Below, piece after piece: positions 17,855 to 28,111 of a stretch of 64,000 bases of DNA. Numbering within the stretch: the first letter of the stretch is position 1; every line of letters begins with the position of its first letter. Source of the stretch: Ferruginibacter sp. (GTDB lineage Bacteria; Bacteroidota; Bacteroidia; Chitinophagales; Chitinophagaceae); assembly GCA_019638575.1 (NCBI GenBank), contig JAHBTN010000003.1, positions 1 through 64,000 on the forward strand, written 5' to 3'. A program made the translations under genes and the position numbers. The notes under the pieces are model-generated. The model worked only from the letters and a program-made list of their open reading frames with translations. It was not told the DNA's origin and made no database searches.

Positions 17855-18775
17855 TTAAATATTTTTTACCACCACATCAATTACTTGTTTTTTATCGGGG
17901 CTTTCCCACCTGAACCTTACGGTATATATCCTGGCATTAACGGTTTTTAATCTGTAAGGAATTTTAAGCATGTAGTCCACATCATTATTTTCCATTGCCC
18001 CTTTCACTTGTTTTAAAAGTATATCAGTTATTTTTATCTCATTTAGATTATTATCATAAACCCAAAAATTTTCTTTCCCACTAAAGATACCCGAAATACT
18101 TGTGCCTTTAATATTCGATATATCTACACTGGTATAAGCCATTTTAGGAGCAACCTGTATGGATGTATCCACTGTTATTTTCATGCTCCTGGCCTGTAAA
18201 CCACAAATGGTTGCTTTAGCCGCATCGGTTGACTTTATATTTTTAACCAGTTTGGAAACTTGCAATTGTTCGCCCAGCCTGGCAAATGTTACTGGCATTT
18301 CAATACGCAGCTGGTTTTTACTTTTAAGATCGTACAATCTTAATTTAACAAGGCCGTTAAAATTATTTCTCATTGCTGCCATTGGAATAATAAATTTAAT
18401 TCCAAGGTTTATTAATTCTTTTGCAGTAAAACCTATTGTTGCGTTTTTTGCAAGTATATTTGGTTCGCTGTACAGCAACTCGCCTTTGGGCGATAAAATG
18501 GTAAGTTCTGCACCGGCAAAAACAGTTTTTTTAGCATCAATAGTAAATCCTGCAGGCTGATGTAGTATTAAATCTATCTCCTTATTTAAAGGGATACGGT
18601 TACTCAGCAATTGTGCACCATCAATCTTAACATCTATATCATCTTTGGTTACAATACCTTCACTAAAATACTTAAGGCCTGTTAAAGGAACAATACCGTT
18701 ATTTTGAGCAAATGAAACAGAAGCTAAAAATAAACATGCAATAAAAAAGAATATTTTTTTAAGAAAGGTATTCAT
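17855..18775 (-). CDS. Secreted protein of unknown function
   Basis: 306 residues from ATG 18775, where a clear signal peptide begins (MNTFLKKIFFFIACLFLASV, cut after FAQ). An earlier ATG at 18829 would put 18 polar residues before the signal and is less likely. The mature part looks beta-rich, with alternating hydrophobic strands and segments such as LNKEIDLILHQPAGF, suggesting one or two immunoglobulin-like periplasmic domains. I recognise no family. Confidence 0.75.
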   Translation of the reverse strand: MNTFLKKIFFFIACLFLASVSFAQNNGIVPLTGLKYFSEGIVTKDDIDVKIDGAQLLSNRIPLNKEIDLILHQPAGFTIDAKKTVFAGAELTILSPKGELLYSEPNILAKNATIGFTAKELINLGIKFIIPMAAMRNNFNGLVKLRLYDLKSKNQLRIEMPVTFARLGEQLQVSKLVKNIKSTDAAKATICGLQARSMKITVDTSIQVAPKMAYTSVDISNIKGTSISGIFSGKENFWVYDNNLNEIKITDILLKQVKGAMENNDVDYMLKIPYRLKTVNARIYTVRFRWESPDKKQVIDVVVKNI

Positions 18776-18931
18776 AACGTTCTTAGATGTATCTGTTGAA
18801 ATAAGGATGCCCTGCAATTTATTTTCCATGCTTTAAGTGAACGCTTCTTATTTTAATTTATTATAGCCGGAAGTACTTATTTGTATAAAAAAAATTTAAA
18901 ATAAATTTATTCACCCACGATGAAAAAATTA

Positions 18932-19837
18932 CTAATCAAATACCACCTGGTTTTTTCGGGCATTAATTTTTGATAACAGTAACCCCGTAATAACCAACAG
19001 CACCCCTATTACAGTAAAGATATCAATCTTATCCCCCATCCACCATGCTGCAATGATAAATCCAAATAAAGGACAAAGAAATAACCACAGCCCTGCCCTA
19101 ACAGGGTTAATACTCAATAACCACATCCACAATTGCACCGCTATAATTGAAACCGGGATAGCAAGCCATGATGCAGATAGCCAGAATTTAACAGTAAAGT
19201 GATTTTGATTGCTTTTATAAAACAATATCATTACAGGCAATAAGAATATACCGCCCATCAATGTTTGCCACCCATTTATTGTAAGCAACGAAAGGCCATT
19301 CCACGATTTTGATGAAAAATATATTGCACCGGCAGAATATGATAGCATACTGAAAAGTAGTATCAATAGCCCGCTAACTGTTACGGTTGCAGAACCAAAT
19401 AAAGGCCAGGATGCACAAACAACACCAATTGTACATATTAATATTGCAATCATGATTGGTATTGTTAATTTTTCTTTTAAAAAGAAAACAGATAAAAAGC
19501 TAATAAAAACTGGGTTTATAGCAACAGCCAGGGCGCCAATACCTGCTGTAATATTTTGCATGGCAATTACATAACAACCCAGGTAAACTGTAATATTTAA
19601 AAAACCATAAAGGGCAATCTGTTTCCATTCATCTTTTTTGGGCAGCCGTTGTTTTTGAATACCATGTGCAATAAATAACATGATTGAAGAGGCCAAAGCA
19701 AACCTCACTAAAGCAATTACCAATGGCTGTGCTGTTGTAAGGCCAACCTTTGTAGCTGTTGAAGCAGATGGCCATAATATTGCAAACGATATTCCTGCAA
19801 GTAACCACTGCCAATTTTTGTTGCCGGTTTTAGTCAT
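18932..19837 (-). CDS. EamA/DMT-family transporter
   Basis: 301 residues, ten predicted helices in two EamA repeats. Blocks typical of the family include STATKVGLTTAQPLVIALVR in the first repeat and the NPVFISFLSVFFLKEKLT turn. Members export metabolites such as amino acids; the substrate is unknown. Confidence 0.88.
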   Translation of the reverse strand: MTKTGNKNWQWLLAGISFAILWPSASTATKVGLTTAQPLVIALVRFALASSIMLFIAHGIQKQRLPKKDEWKQIALYGFLNITVYLGCYVIAMQNITAGIGALAVAINPVFISFLSVFFLKEKLTIPIMIAILICTIGVVCASWPLFGSATVTVSGLLILLFSMLSYSAGAIYFSSKSWNGLSLLTINGWQTLMGGIFLLPVMILFYKSNQNHFTVKFWLSASWLAIPVSIIAVQLWMWLLSINPVRAGLWLFLCPLFGFIIAAWWMGDKIDIFTVIGVLLVITGLLLSKINARKNQVVFD

Positions 19838-19913
19838 AATAGGTTAACCCGTTAATGAAATTCTTAATTATAATTCTCAATTTATTGCTAATGATGATTA
19901 ATTAAAACAGAAC

Positions 19914-20576
19914 TTACAAATATTTTATATAGCAACTGCTGTTATTAAATTCCTCTTTTTTAAATCCCATCACTTTAATAAATTTTTCATGCTGTGGATT
20001 ATATACACTTGTGTAGATAATCTTTTTAATACCTCTGGCTTTTAAAAAATCTTTCCCTTCATCAAATAAAAACCGCCCCACTTTAAAATCCCTGTATTTG
20101 GGAATGGTATAATTTATTTGTACAATAGCATTACCTGCTGTATCCACATCAGCCACAAAAATATTTGCTACCACTATATCCCTCAGTACAACAAATTTTA
20201 TGCTGTCAGCTTTGTCTGTCATTGTAAAACCTGGGAAATAGGCATTTATATCAGTAGCATAAAAATTAAGGAACTTTGGTATTAATGCTGCATCTTTTTT
20301 AAACTCCACCAGGTCAAATTTCTCTTTTCGGTTATAAATCTTAAAAAGGAAATAAATATTAATTGCCAGCAACACACTATTGGTTAACACAATGGGATAC
20401 GCATTGATGATTACACCATACAAAACAAAGCACAGGCAGCCAAAACTGTTAATCCATCTAAACTTTATATCGGTAGTAACCCAAAGTGATACGGCAAGAA
20501 AAATAAAAGCCAGGTAGCCTGGCAGTTGTATCAGGAATTGCTGCATAGAAATAATTAATGCTGCAATATAACTCAT
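19914..20576 (-). CDS. YgjV-like membrane domain fused to a GNAT-like domain
   Basis: 220 residues. The first about 85 residues form three to four helices resembling the YgjV (Imp-YgjV) membrane family. The rest is soluble and has the outline of a GNAT acetyltransferase: a strand (FVVLRDIVVANIFVADVD), a beta-4/loop region (INYTIPKYRDFKVGRFLFDE), a strand (IKKIIYTSV) and NPQHEKFIKVMGF. The usual QxxGxG/A acetyl-CoA loop is only weakly matched, so catalysis is uncertain. An alternative ATG lies at 20546. Confidence 0.72.
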   Translation of the reverse strand: MSYIAALIISMQQFLIQLPGYLAFIFLAVSLWVTTDIKFRWINSFGCLCFVLYGVIINAYPIVLTNSVLLAINIYFLFKIYNRKEKFDLVEFKKDAALIPKFLNFYATDINAYFPGFTMTDKADSIKFVVLRDIVVANIFVADVDTAGNAIVQINYTIPKYRDFKVGRFLFDEGKDFLKARGIKKIIYTSVYNPQHEKFIKVMGFKKEEFNNSSCYIKYL

Positions 20577-20606
20577 TACAAAAAGATTTTCTGATACCTG
20601 TTATTG

Positions 20607-20635
20607 ATAAAAAAATACCCGGAAAATTCCGGGTA
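20607..20635 (-). terminator. Intrinsic terminator after the SnoaL-like gene
   Basis: TACCCGGAA/TTCCGGGTA stem (20616-20624 and 20627-20635). On the minus strand it is followed by a T-run (20615-20609). Confidence 0.8.
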
Positions 20636-20655
20636 AAAAAAGTATGAAAGCCTGT

Positions 20656-21123
20656 TTAGTTTTTCGAATAATTTTTTGGCAGTAGTTTCAACTCATCAAG
20701 CAGGCCTGATATCACACCTTTATCCGTTTTTACATTACGTATCTCCATTATCTGCTGCCCACGAAGCACTATTTCTACAGTTGAAACGCAGGTATTAAGT
20801 TTTCTAAGGGTAGGTTTCATCGGTTTCCAACCCTTACGCAGCGAAGGAATTGTTTTGGAATGTGTACCGGATATTTTTACATCTGCTTTAAACGATTCTC
20901 CATCAGTAGTCAGGTTCTCAATTTTAAATTTTACATCGGGCAAGCCTTCTTTTATACGGCTATACACATCTAAAAACTCTTTGCCCGATACCGGTCTTTT
21001 CAAAATCATTGTTGAAAAATTTCCTGCCAGGCACTCCTCCGCCTGTTTCAGGTTTTCATTTTCAATGGCATTAAAAAGGTTTTGAATAACATCGTACTCC
21101 TGGTAATTCATTACATTCATCAT
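20656..21123 (-). CDS. SnoaL/NTF2-like protein
   Basis: 155 residues, cytoplasmic. The helix-then-sheet pattern (YDVIQNLFNAIENENLKQAEECL, then GKEFLDVYSRIKEGLPDVKF) is that of the SnoaL-like/ester-cyclase NTF2 fold. Such proteins bind small hydrophobic ligands or act as isomerases; the role here is unknown. ATG codons at 21123 and 21120 are equally possible starts. Confidence 0.7.
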   Translation of the reverse strand: MMNVMNYQEYDVIQNLFNAIENENLKQAEECLAGNFSTMILKRPVSGKEFLDVYSRIKEGLPDVKFKIENLTTDGESFKADVKISGTHSKTIPSLRKGWKPMKPTLRKLNTCVSTVEIVLRGQQIMEIRNVKTDKGVISGLLDELKLLPKNYSKN

Positions 21124-21233
21124 ATCTCTTGTATTTAATTAAAGAAATGGGGCAACAACCCCGGTATCCTTAATAATACAAAAAAATTACCGGTTTTCCA
21201 AAAAGCAGTACAGCATTGGCTTTAGCCCGAATA

Positions 21234-22217
21234 TTATTTTGAATGTTTTTTTGAAATTATAAAAACAGCCGGCACAGGGCGCTCGCCGCTTTTACCACTT
21301 GGTGTAATGGTTTCTTTACCGTTAACCAGCATACAACTGCTTCCTCCGCCGTCTAAATTCAATGCTTCTACGCAACCAATATCTATTAACATTTTTGCCT
21401 GCTGCTCTAATGTAGCGCCCTCTGCAACACCCGGAAACCTACCCTGTATGGCTAAAATAATAAGATAGCCATCGGCAGTATAACCCATACAGGTACGTGG
21501 ATGTTTATCATGTATTGCTTTGCCTGTGAATTTCAATTCTTCTTCATTGGTAATCTTTATTTTTCCATCCTGTACCAACACAGGGCCGCCGCCAATAGCT
21601 GTTTGTTTTTTCCAAAACAAAGCATGGTTGCTTAATGTTTGCAATGGAAATATTTTTGATGAATCTTTTGTTGCTGCCAGCGGCTGTTGCATAGCATAAG
21701 GATAACGGGCAGTTGAATCGGCATACACCCAAGCTACATCTGCTTTTCTTTTCTTATCAATACCCAATACACTGCCTAATGGATGTTTATATAGTAAAGT
21801 ATCTTTTCCTTTTAAGGCAATGGTATGCACATTAAACGAAACTATCTTTCCCTCTTTTATCACCATATTCAAATTCTGGTTCTTATCAAAATTGAAAAAA
21901 GTGCAATTAACTACAACTAATGGCTTTGAATTTTTTTCATAAAACTGTAAAGGCGTCATTCTCCTGCCAAGTGTGGTATCGGCTGTAAATACAAGCTTTT
22001 TATCTTTAAGTTTTGCTTTTACATAAAAAGCAATAAAAGGTTTTCCGTCTAACGAATCGGTGGTTTTAAATACCTGGACCGATGCTGGTAATGGTGCATA
22101 ATCTTTGCTTACATTCATCCATCTCAACTGGGCAACAGCATGCAGGGGTATAAAAAAACAAACAGCCGGTAATATGCCGGCTGCTAAAAGTATCCTGTTT
22201 AATTTATTACAGTACAT
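21234..22217 (-). CDS. Secreted phosphodiester glycosidase family protein
   Basis: 327 residues with signal peptide (ending HAVAQ). The C-terminal part shows the NAGPA/DUF2233 family block: ALNLDGGGSSCMLVNG and an RPVPAVFII end, with PRTCMGYTADGYLIIL before it. The family includes the enzyme that uncovers mannose-6-phosphate and many bacterial exported proteins with uncertain glycan substrates. It lies 33 bases downstream of lipA on the same strand, probably cotranscribed. Confidence 0.88.
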   Translation of the reverse strand: MYCNKLNRILLAAGILPAVCFFIPLHAVAQLRWMNVSKDYAPLPASVQVFKTTDSLDGKPFIAFYVKAKLKDKKLVFTADTTLGRRMTPLQFYEKNSKPLVVVNCTFFNFDKNQNLNMVIKEGKIVSFNVHTIALKGKDTLLYKHPLGSVLGIDKKRKADVAWVYADSTARYPYAMQQPLAATKDSSKIFPLQTLSNHALFWKKQTAIGGGPVLVQDGKIKITNEEELKFTGKAIHDKHPRTCMGYTADGYLIILAIQGRFPGVAEGATLEQQAKMLIDIGCVEALNLDGGGSSCMLVNGKETITPSGKSGERPVPAVFIISKKHSK

Positions 22218-22250
22218 TATTGCAATTTTATGCTGGATGAATGTATTGAT

Positions 22251-23171
22251 TTATTTATTTTTTTCTGCCAGCCATTTCGCTCTGCCATAACCCGGTATTA
22301 CATGTTTTTCGCTATGGTACGATGAACGCACCAACGGGCCACTTTCAACATAATCCAAACCTAGTTCATAACCAATTTCTTTAAACTCGGCAAATTCATC
22401 AGGATGCACAAAACGGGCTACAGGTAAATGTTTTTTTGTAGGCTGCAGGTATTGGCCAATAGTTACCACATCTACGTCATTTGCCTTTAGGTCTTTTAGT
22501 GTTTGTATTACTTCTTCTTTTTTCTCGCCCAGGCCCAGCATGATACCACTTTTGGTACGCATGCAACCTTCTTTAAGTATGCGTAATGTTTGCATGCTTT
22601 GCCAATATTTTGCCTGTATACGTACTTGTCGTGTAAGGCGCTCAGTTGTTTCAATATTATGGCTCACTACTTCGGGTGCTGCATCAATAATCCTTTGTAT
22701 ATTTTCACGGTTGGCTTTAAAATCGGGTATCAGGGTTTCTAAAGTTGTTGCAGGGTTTAATGCTTTAACAGCTTTTATTGTATTATGCCATATAATACTG
22801 CCTCCGTCTTTAAGTTCATCCCTGTCAACCGATGTTATTACTGCATGTTTAACCCTCATCAGGTTGATAGCTTCTGCCACACGCTGCGGTTCATCCCAAT
22901 CTACGGGTAAAGGCCTGCCGGTGGCCACATTACAAAAGCCGCAACTTCTTGTACATATATTGCCCAGTATCATAAAAGTAGCTGTGCCTTCGCCCCAGCA
23001 TTCGCCCATGTTGGGACAATTGCCGCTTTCACAAATGGTATGCAGTTTATGCGTATCAACCAGGCTGCGTACATGCCGGTATTCTTCTCCTATAGGTAAC
23101 TTAACTCTTAGCCAATTAGGTTTTTTTGGTTTTTGTTCAATTATACCGTCTATAACGGGTAATTCTGTCAT
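22251..23171 (-). CDS. lipA: Lipoyl synthase
   Basis: Radical-SAM enzyme inserting sulfur into octanoyl groups of lipoyl-dependent enzymes. 306 residues. The auxiliary cluster motif CxxxxCxxxxxC is Cys47, Cys52, Cys58, and the radical-SAM motif CxxxCxxC is Cys73, Cys77, Cys80. The C-terminal [11 protein letters not shown] contributes the conserved serine ligand region. No lipB is adjacent. Confidence 0.97.
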   Translation of the reverse strand: MTELPVIDGIIEQKPKKPNWLRVKLPIGEEYRHVRSLVDTHKLHTICESGNCPNMGECWGEGTATFMILGNICTRSCGFCNVATGRPLPVDWDEPQRVAEAINLMRVKHAVITSVDRDELKDGGSIIWHNTIKAVKALNPATTLETLIPDFKANRENIQRIIDAAPEVVSHNIETTERLTRQVRIQAKYWQSMQTLRILKEGCMRTKSGIMLGLGEKKEEVIQTLKDLKANDVDVVTIGQYLQPTKKHLPVARFVHPDEFAEFKEIGYELGLDYVESGPLVRSSYHSEKHVIPGYGRAKWLAEKNK

Positions 23172-23203
23172 GCTTACTATTATATCTGCTTTTAAATAAA
23201 ATC

Positions 23204-24001
23204 TTATTTTCTTTTGCCAAACAAAATGGAGAAATATGCGCCAAAGAAAAACTGGTTTTCTTTGTTACCAATCATTTGGGGTATCTTTTTTGAATAAAAC
23301 TCTGCAAAGGTACCCACTTCTATTGCACTTACCAATTCATTAAACCTTCCATAATCGAAACGTACTGCAGGCTTTACATACAGGCCCGGGGTCACTTTTA
23401 GATGATTCCATCCTTTGCCAAGGCCGGGCCCTGATGGATTTCGGCCAATGGGATTGGCAAAAATTGCGCTATCGGGCGAATCGTAACGGATAAACCTTCG
23501 GCCGTTGTTATCATCTATTTCAAATTCATAAGCACGCAACAAGCCGAGGGTGATGCCCCCGCCAATATTGGCAGTTATGCTTACACCATTCTTATTGCTT
23601 TTATTACCCAGCAGGAATTGTTTTTGTACACCCAATTTTACAGGGTAAAAGAAATTTTTTTTACCCAGTATAAATGGCGCCGATGCCACATAGGGGCTAT
23701 TTTGCTTTTCTTCTTTATGGTGCTTGCGTTCGGAAATTTCAATTTGAAAAAGCGTGCTGCTTTTTACCGATTTTGAATATCCTTTTTCAAACGTAATACC
23801 ATATCCGTCTGTTATCAATTTTACGCCAAATGCAAAATGTTTACGATAAGCTATTACACCTTCTTCCTCGGCTTTTATTAATGCATTTATTTTTGCACGC
23901 TTTTCTTCTTTACGCAACTGCTTTTTTGATTTACCTGTTTGCTGGGCATACCCAAAAACTGAAAAGGCCATAGCCGCCACAAAAAATAATATTCTTTTCA
24001 T
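23204..24001 (-). CDS. Outer-membrane beta-barrel-like protein, unknown function
   Basis: 265 residues with signal peptide (cut after GYAQ). Next comes a Lys/Arg-rich stretch ([18 protein letters not shown]). The rest consists of alternating beta strands ending in [13 protein letters not shown], consistent with a small outer-membrane barrel. It starts 32 bases upstream of lipA. A TATTTTTG -7-like element (24031-24038, minus strand) precedes the ATG. No specific family recognised. Confidence 0.72.
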   Translation of the reverse strand: MKRILFFVAAMAFSVFGYAQQTGKSKKQLRKEEKRAKINALIKAEEEGVIAYRKHFAFGVKLITDGYGITFEKGYSKSVKSSTLFQIEISERKHHKEEKQNSPYVASAPFILGKKNFFYPVKLGVQKQFLLGNKSNKNGVSITANIGGGITLGLLRAYEFEIDDNNGRRFIRYDSPDSAIFANPIGRNPSGPGLGKGWNHLKVTPGLYVKPAVRFDYGRFNELVSAIEVGTFAEFYSKKIPQMIGNKENQFFFGAYFSILFGKRK

Positions 24002-24059
24002 GAAAGTTTTTTACTGAAGTAAATTTAAGGCAAAAATACCATCTGCTGTTTAAAGATGA

Positions 24060-24067
24060 TACATTTG
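24060..24067 (+). promoter_or_regulatory. -7 element upstream of the OsmC gene
   Basis: TACATTTG, exact TAnnTTTG, 47 bases before the ATG; no correctly spaced -33 found. Confidence 0.3.
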
Positions 24068-24114
24068 TAACCCGAACTGCTGCATTATTTATTGATAACA
24101 AAAAAAATTAACAA

Positions 24115-24519
24115 ATGACTGCATCTATTATTTATACAGGTAACCTGCGATGCCAATGCACCCATAACCAAAGTGGCACAGTGATTGAAACCGATGCCCC
24201 CACAGATAACAGGGGTAAGGGAGAAAAGTTTAGTCCAACCGATACACTTTGTGTGGCTTTAGCAACATGCGTCATCACCACTATGGGCATTAAGGCAACC
24301 GATATGGGAATTGAACTGGCAGGCACTTCTATTGCTGTAACCAAACACATGCTGAGCGATCCAAGGCGAGTGGGAAAAGTTGATGTTATTCTTACTTTCC
24401 CCGGCAGCCTGCAATTAGAAGATAAAGACCGTATGATTTTGCAAAGAACCGGTGATAATTGCCCGGTGGCAAAAAGTCTGCACCCCGATATGCAATTGAA
24501 TATTGTTTATAACTGGTAA
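24115..24519 (+). CDS. OsmC-family peroxide reductase
   Basis: 134 residues, cytoplasmic. The two family cysteines are Cys52 (ALATCVITTMG) and Cys116 (DNCPVAKSL). The block KFSPTDTLCVALATC is typical of the YhfA-like OsmC branch. The family reduces organic hydroperoxides with dihydrolipoyl or thiol donors; lipA is nearby but on the other strand. Confidence 0.88.
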   Translation: MTASIIYTGNLRCQCTHNQSGTVIETDAPTDNRGKGEKFSPTDTLCVALATCVITTMGIKATDMGIELAGTSIAVTKHMLSDPRRVGKVDVILTFPGSLQLEDKDRMILQRTGDNCPVAKSLHPDMQLNIVYNW

Positions 24520-24567
24520 TGCCCTCGTGGTTCTTTCATACTCTCTTTACATCATTTAATGCGAAGG

Positions 24568-25827
24568 CTATGCACTATTGATGAGTTTGTTACCTACACT
24601 GCAATCGAGACAACGTTTATTATTGCAGTATTCGTTTTTTAATTGAATTAATGCCTGCGAATCAAAAGCATTATTAACTGCAACCTGTAAATTTGAAAAC
24701 CCTTTACTGATATTGTTTTGTTCGGCTTTCAGTTGCAGCAGCCATTGCAATGCTTTTTCTTTAAGCAGTTCATCATTATGAAAATGGCCATAGGCAAATA
24801 ATACAGGTACCACCGTATTGATAAAAATATTATCCATCATCTGCTGCCCCAGTTTTTTCTTTTTAAAGGCTGATGGTTCATCAAACATATAATGATAATG
24901 CCAGTAATCGTTTGCAGTTACATCAAGCAATGCTTTTATTTCACTTAGCTTATTACTTTCTTTTATTTTTGAAAACAGGTGCAGGCTTAGATGCACCAGC
25001 ATAGCTAATTGCGCAAGCCTTACTGTAGGAAAATTAGATGGCCTCATCCTTAAAAAAACAAGCGAAGCTTCTATCTTTTTCAGTTGATATTTTTTTTGTA
25101 AAAAACGATATTCCCTTTGTAATAGCTTTGGGTAATCTTCTTTAAAATCAGCTTCCAGTAAACCTGCCTGCCCAAATAACAACGATTCCAGTTGGTGAAT
25201 TTGCCCCTTATGTTTAGCCAAAATGTTTACAGGTATTGATTGTGCTATTTTTTCAAAAGCAACACTGTTTAATTTGACACCGAAGTTTTTAGCCAGTAGC
25301 CACCAAAAAGTTTCTTCCCAGTGATTGTTGTTTTTTTGCTGGTATTCAAAAATAATAGCAGCCTTTGCCTGCAGGCGTTCGGCCAGTAGCCTGTCCTTCC
25401 ATCCCTGCCAGGTAAGTGAGTTTATTTGATGAATACTTTTTTCGCAGGGAATAAAACTTTCTGTACTCATCAGTTCATCATATCTCTTCAATAAAATTTT
25501 AGATACTTTATCCTGCAGCACAAGGGTAGGAAAAGGAAGGTTTAAGGTTGCATCATTTTTCCAAACCACATGCAAAATCACATTTTTATATTTTTTATCG
25601 GCGCTGTGTTTATGGTTTCGCCAATCAGAAGCATTAATATGTATTTCAATAGAACCAGCCCAAACGGTGCCGCCTATATTTATTTTTGCATTGGTAAAAT
25701 CGGGCCCCTGGTTGGTATTGAGCATACCGGGTTTTATCACCTGCAGTTCTTCTCCTTCTTCTGTACGTAAGCCGCCAGCGTTAAAGTATTGAAATTGCCA
25801 TATATATTGCAGCAGGCGCTCGGTCAT
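24568..25827 (-). CDS. DUF2851 family protein
   Basis: 419 residues. The opening (RLLQYIWQFQYFNAGGLRT, GPDFTNAKI, GSIEIHINASDW) is diagnostic of DUF2851, a family nearly restricted to Bacteroidota. The SIEIH and Asp/Glu pattern resembles restriction-endonuclease-like folds, but that is only an impression. The C-terminus has three clustered cysteines (YCNNKRCLDC), a possible metal site. Function unknown. Confidence 0.85.
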   Translation of the reverse strand: MTERLLQYIWQFQYFNAGGLRTEEGEELQVIKPGMLNTNQGPDFTNAKINIGGTVWAGSIEIHINASDWRNHKHSADKKYKNVILHVVWKNDATLNLPFPTLVLQDKVSKILLKRYDELMSTESFIPCEKSIHQINSLTWQGWKDRLLAERLQAKAAIIFEYQQKNNNHWEETFWWLLAKNFGVKLNSVAFEKIAQSIPVNILAKHKGQIHQLESLLFGQAGLLEADFKEDYPKLLQREYRFLQKKYQLKKIEASLVFLRMRPSNFPTVRLAQLAMLVHLSLHLFSKIKESNKLSEIKALLDVTANDYWHYHYMFDEPSAFKKKKLGQQMMDNIFINTVVPVLFAYGHFHNDELLKEKALQWLLQLKAEQNNISKGFSNLQVAVNNAFDSQALIQLKNEYCNNKRCLDCSVGNKLINSA

Positions 25828-25897
25828 AAAAAAAATTTACAGTGATGCCTATGCACAAATATGCAAATTATAATTCATACCGGGTAATTAACCTTTA

Positions 25898-26464
25898 CTA
25901 CACTGCCAACTCGTTAAGCGCCTGCACTACCCTGCTAACCGGCAATCCCATCACATTATAAAAATCGCCTTCTATTGATTTTATGCCCACTACACCTATC
26001 CATTCCTGAATGGCATAAGCGCCGGCTTTGTCGTAAGGCTTATAATTATCTACATAAAATTCAATTTGTTGCTGTGTAAGCTGATGAAATTGCACTTTAG
26101 TAGTTTCGGCAAAGGCAATTTCTTTATCGCCAGCTATGATTACTACACCCGTAGTTACATGATGAATTGTTCCGGATAAAGAAGACAGTATCTTAACAGC
26201 ATCTTCCCTGCTGGTTGGTTTGCCAATGATGGTATTGTTTAAAACAACAATGGTATCTGCCGCAAGAATGGGTGCATTAATATTTTTATTTTGCTTTACA
26301 GCAAATGCTTTGTTACGTGCAATATAAATGGCAATTTCTTCAGCAGTCAATTTTTCAGGATAAGACTCATCTGTTTGTTGTATGATAATATCAAAAGGTA
26401 CTTCGGCCCACTCAAGCAACTGTTTGCGGCGTGGCGATTGCGATGCCAGGATAATTTTCTGCAT
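25898..26464 (-). CDS. maf: Maf-family nucleoside triphosphate pyrophosphatase
   Basis: 188 residues, standard size. It starts with the Maf signature ILASQSPRRKQLL, followed by the TDE and AADTIV motifs. These house-cleaning enzymes hydrolyse non-canonical or modified NTPs. Eight bases separate it from the upstream prenyltransferase gene, so they form an operon. Confidence 0.93.
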   Translation of the reverse strand: MQKIILASQSPRRKQLLEWAEVPFDIIIQQTDESYPEKLTAEEIAIYIARNKAFAVKQNKNINAPILAADTIVVLNNTIIGKPTSREDAVKILSSLSGTIHHVTTGVVIIAGDKEIAFAETTKVQFHQLTQQQIEFYVDNYKPYDKAGAYAIQEWIGVVGIKSIEGDFYNVMGLPVSRVVQALNELAV

Positions 26465-26472
26465 ACAAATTT

Positions 26473-27426
26473 TCAGGAATAGAGTTTAAAAAACAACATA
26501 GATAACAAGCCGGTTAACATCACCAGTTTAATAACACTGCTTAACAGGTGGTAATCGTTTGGCGATTGTGCCTTAAATAATTTTTGTAACAGCCAAATTA
26601 ATGGCAGGATGATGAATACCAGGCAATACAGCATGCTCCATAACCATCCCAACTGCAATACATAAAACTGAACAATGCATATAGTGCCTATCAAAACTGC
26701 CAGCCATACCGCCACAAACATTTTACTTGCCGGTACACCCCACGCAAGCGGTATGGTACGGCATCCATAGCGGGCATCGCCTTCCATATCTTCCAAATCT
26801 TTTACCACTTCTCTTATAAGAGATATGATGAAAGCAAAACCGGCGTATAAAAAACTTATACGCAAAAAACGGTGCTTTTGTGCTATCCATTCCGCCGGGT
26901 TGCAGCCACTGCAACTTAAACTGCGGAAATAACAAAAAAAACATACCAGTATCACCCATGCAGTAAGCAATGATATAAGAACATTACCCACCAATACTTT
27001 CTTTTTTAAACTGATGCTGTATGCAAATAAAAGTAAAGCACATGCCATGTTTGAAAACCCCATCCAAAAAACAGAAGTGTTATAATCAATATAAAAACCA
27101 ATAGCAATACCCATAACCGATAAGCATATATGAAATACAATAGCCCATCGTCTTTTTATATGTTTATCAATAATTTTTTTTTGAGGCTTGTTCACTTCAT
27201 CTATATTCAGGTCGAAATAATCATTAATGATATTGCCGGCGGCAGCTATCATTAATGATGAAATAACAAGTAGTAAAAAAAAAGTTCCGGTAAAGGGGTC
27301 GTACACGCTTTGATGGAAGTTATGAATGGGGTGGATAAGGGCATAATAATACAAAACCTGTGTTACTGCAATAATAACCAGGTTTTGCCAGCGAATCAAC
27401 TTTAAAAAAGCGATAATCAGTTTCAT
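26473..27426 (-). CDS. UbiA-family prenyltransferase
   Basis: 317 residues, about nine helices. The two Asp-rich motifs are NIINDYFDLNIDEVNKPQK and DLEDMEGDARYGCRTIP. In Bacteroidota this position (next to maf and a KdsC-like phosphatase) is typical of proteins annotated as geranylgeranylglycerol-phosphate geranylgeranyltransferase-like. The actual acceptor (polar lipid, quinone or other) cannot be told from sequence. Confidence 0.88.
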   Translation of the reverse strand: MKLIIAFLKLIRWQNLVIIAVTQVLYYYALIHPIHNFHQSVYDPFTGTFFLLLVISSLMIAAAGNIINDYFDLNIDEVNKPQKKIIDKHIKRRWAIVFHICLSVMGIAIGFYIDYNTSVFWMGFSNMACALLLFAYSISLKKKVLVGNVLISLLTAWVILVCFFCYFRSLSCSGCNPAEWIAQKHRFLRISFLYAGFAFIISLIREVVKDLEDMEGDARYGCRTIPLAWGVPASKMFVAVWLAVLIGTICIVQFYVLQLGWLWSMLYCLVFIILPLIWLLQKLFKAQSPNDYHLLSSVIKLVMLTGLLSMLFFKLYS

Positions 27427-27471
27427 GAAATTATTAAACGAAAATACACTTTGAAAACGTATTTGAGCAAA

Positions 27472-27993
27472 TTACCTGGCAGCAATGCCGGTTTCTGTAT
27501 CCCAATGGCCATTAAGCTTTAGCACTTTTTCAATAACATCCCTGGCACAGCCGCTACCGCCATTTAAGGGTGATACATAAAGGGATATCTGTTTTATTTC
27601 TGTAGCTGCATCTGCCGGGCAGCAGGGCAACCCTGTTAACTGCATGGGAATATAATCGGGCATATCATCGCCCATGAAAAGTATCTCGTTCCAAAGCAAG
27701 TTATGCTGTGTAACATATTCTATAAGCTTTGCTTTCTTATCATCAATTTTTACAAAACAATCTTTAACCCCAAGCCTGGCAAGTCTTTCTTTAACTGCTT
27801 CGGATGTGCCGCCTGAGATAATAACCACCCTGTACCCTTTTTTAACGGCCAGTTGAATAGCATATCCGTCTTTAATATTCATCCTTCTCGCCATCTGCCC
27901 GTCTTCTAAAATCAATAAGCTGCCATCGGTGAGTACACCGTCAACATCAAATACAAATGTTTTTATGGATGCAAATTTTTCCAGTGTATTCAT
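27472..27993 (-). CDS. KdsC-type HAD phosphatase
   Basis: 173 residues. The HAD nucleophile motif is FDVDGVLTDG (Asp16, Asp18), and GDDMPDY is the C-terminal motif. The small cap-less form matches 3-deoxy-D-manno-octulosonate 8-phosphate phosphatase (KdsC), which makes Kdo for lipopolysaccharide. Tetrameric KdsC enzymes and related nucleotide-sugar phosphatases look alike. Same strand and close to the prenyltransferase gene (45 bases). Confidence 0.88.
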   Translation of the reverse strand: MNTLEKFASIKTFVFDVDGVLTDGSLLILEDGQMARRMNIKDGYAIQLAVKKGYRVVIISGGTSEAVKERLARLGVKDCFVKIDDKKAKLIEYVTQHNLLWNEILFMGDDMPDYIPMQLTGLPCCPADAATEIKQISLYVSPLNGGSGCARDVIEKVLKLNGHWDTETGIAAR

Positions 27994-28111
27994 ACCCGAT
28001 TTTATATAGATGAAATGGCAGGTTTTATTACTTCAATATTAAAAGGCAATAAAACATCACATCATTGCAAATATATAAAATGCAAATGCGCTAAATAAAA
28101 AGATGAAGATT

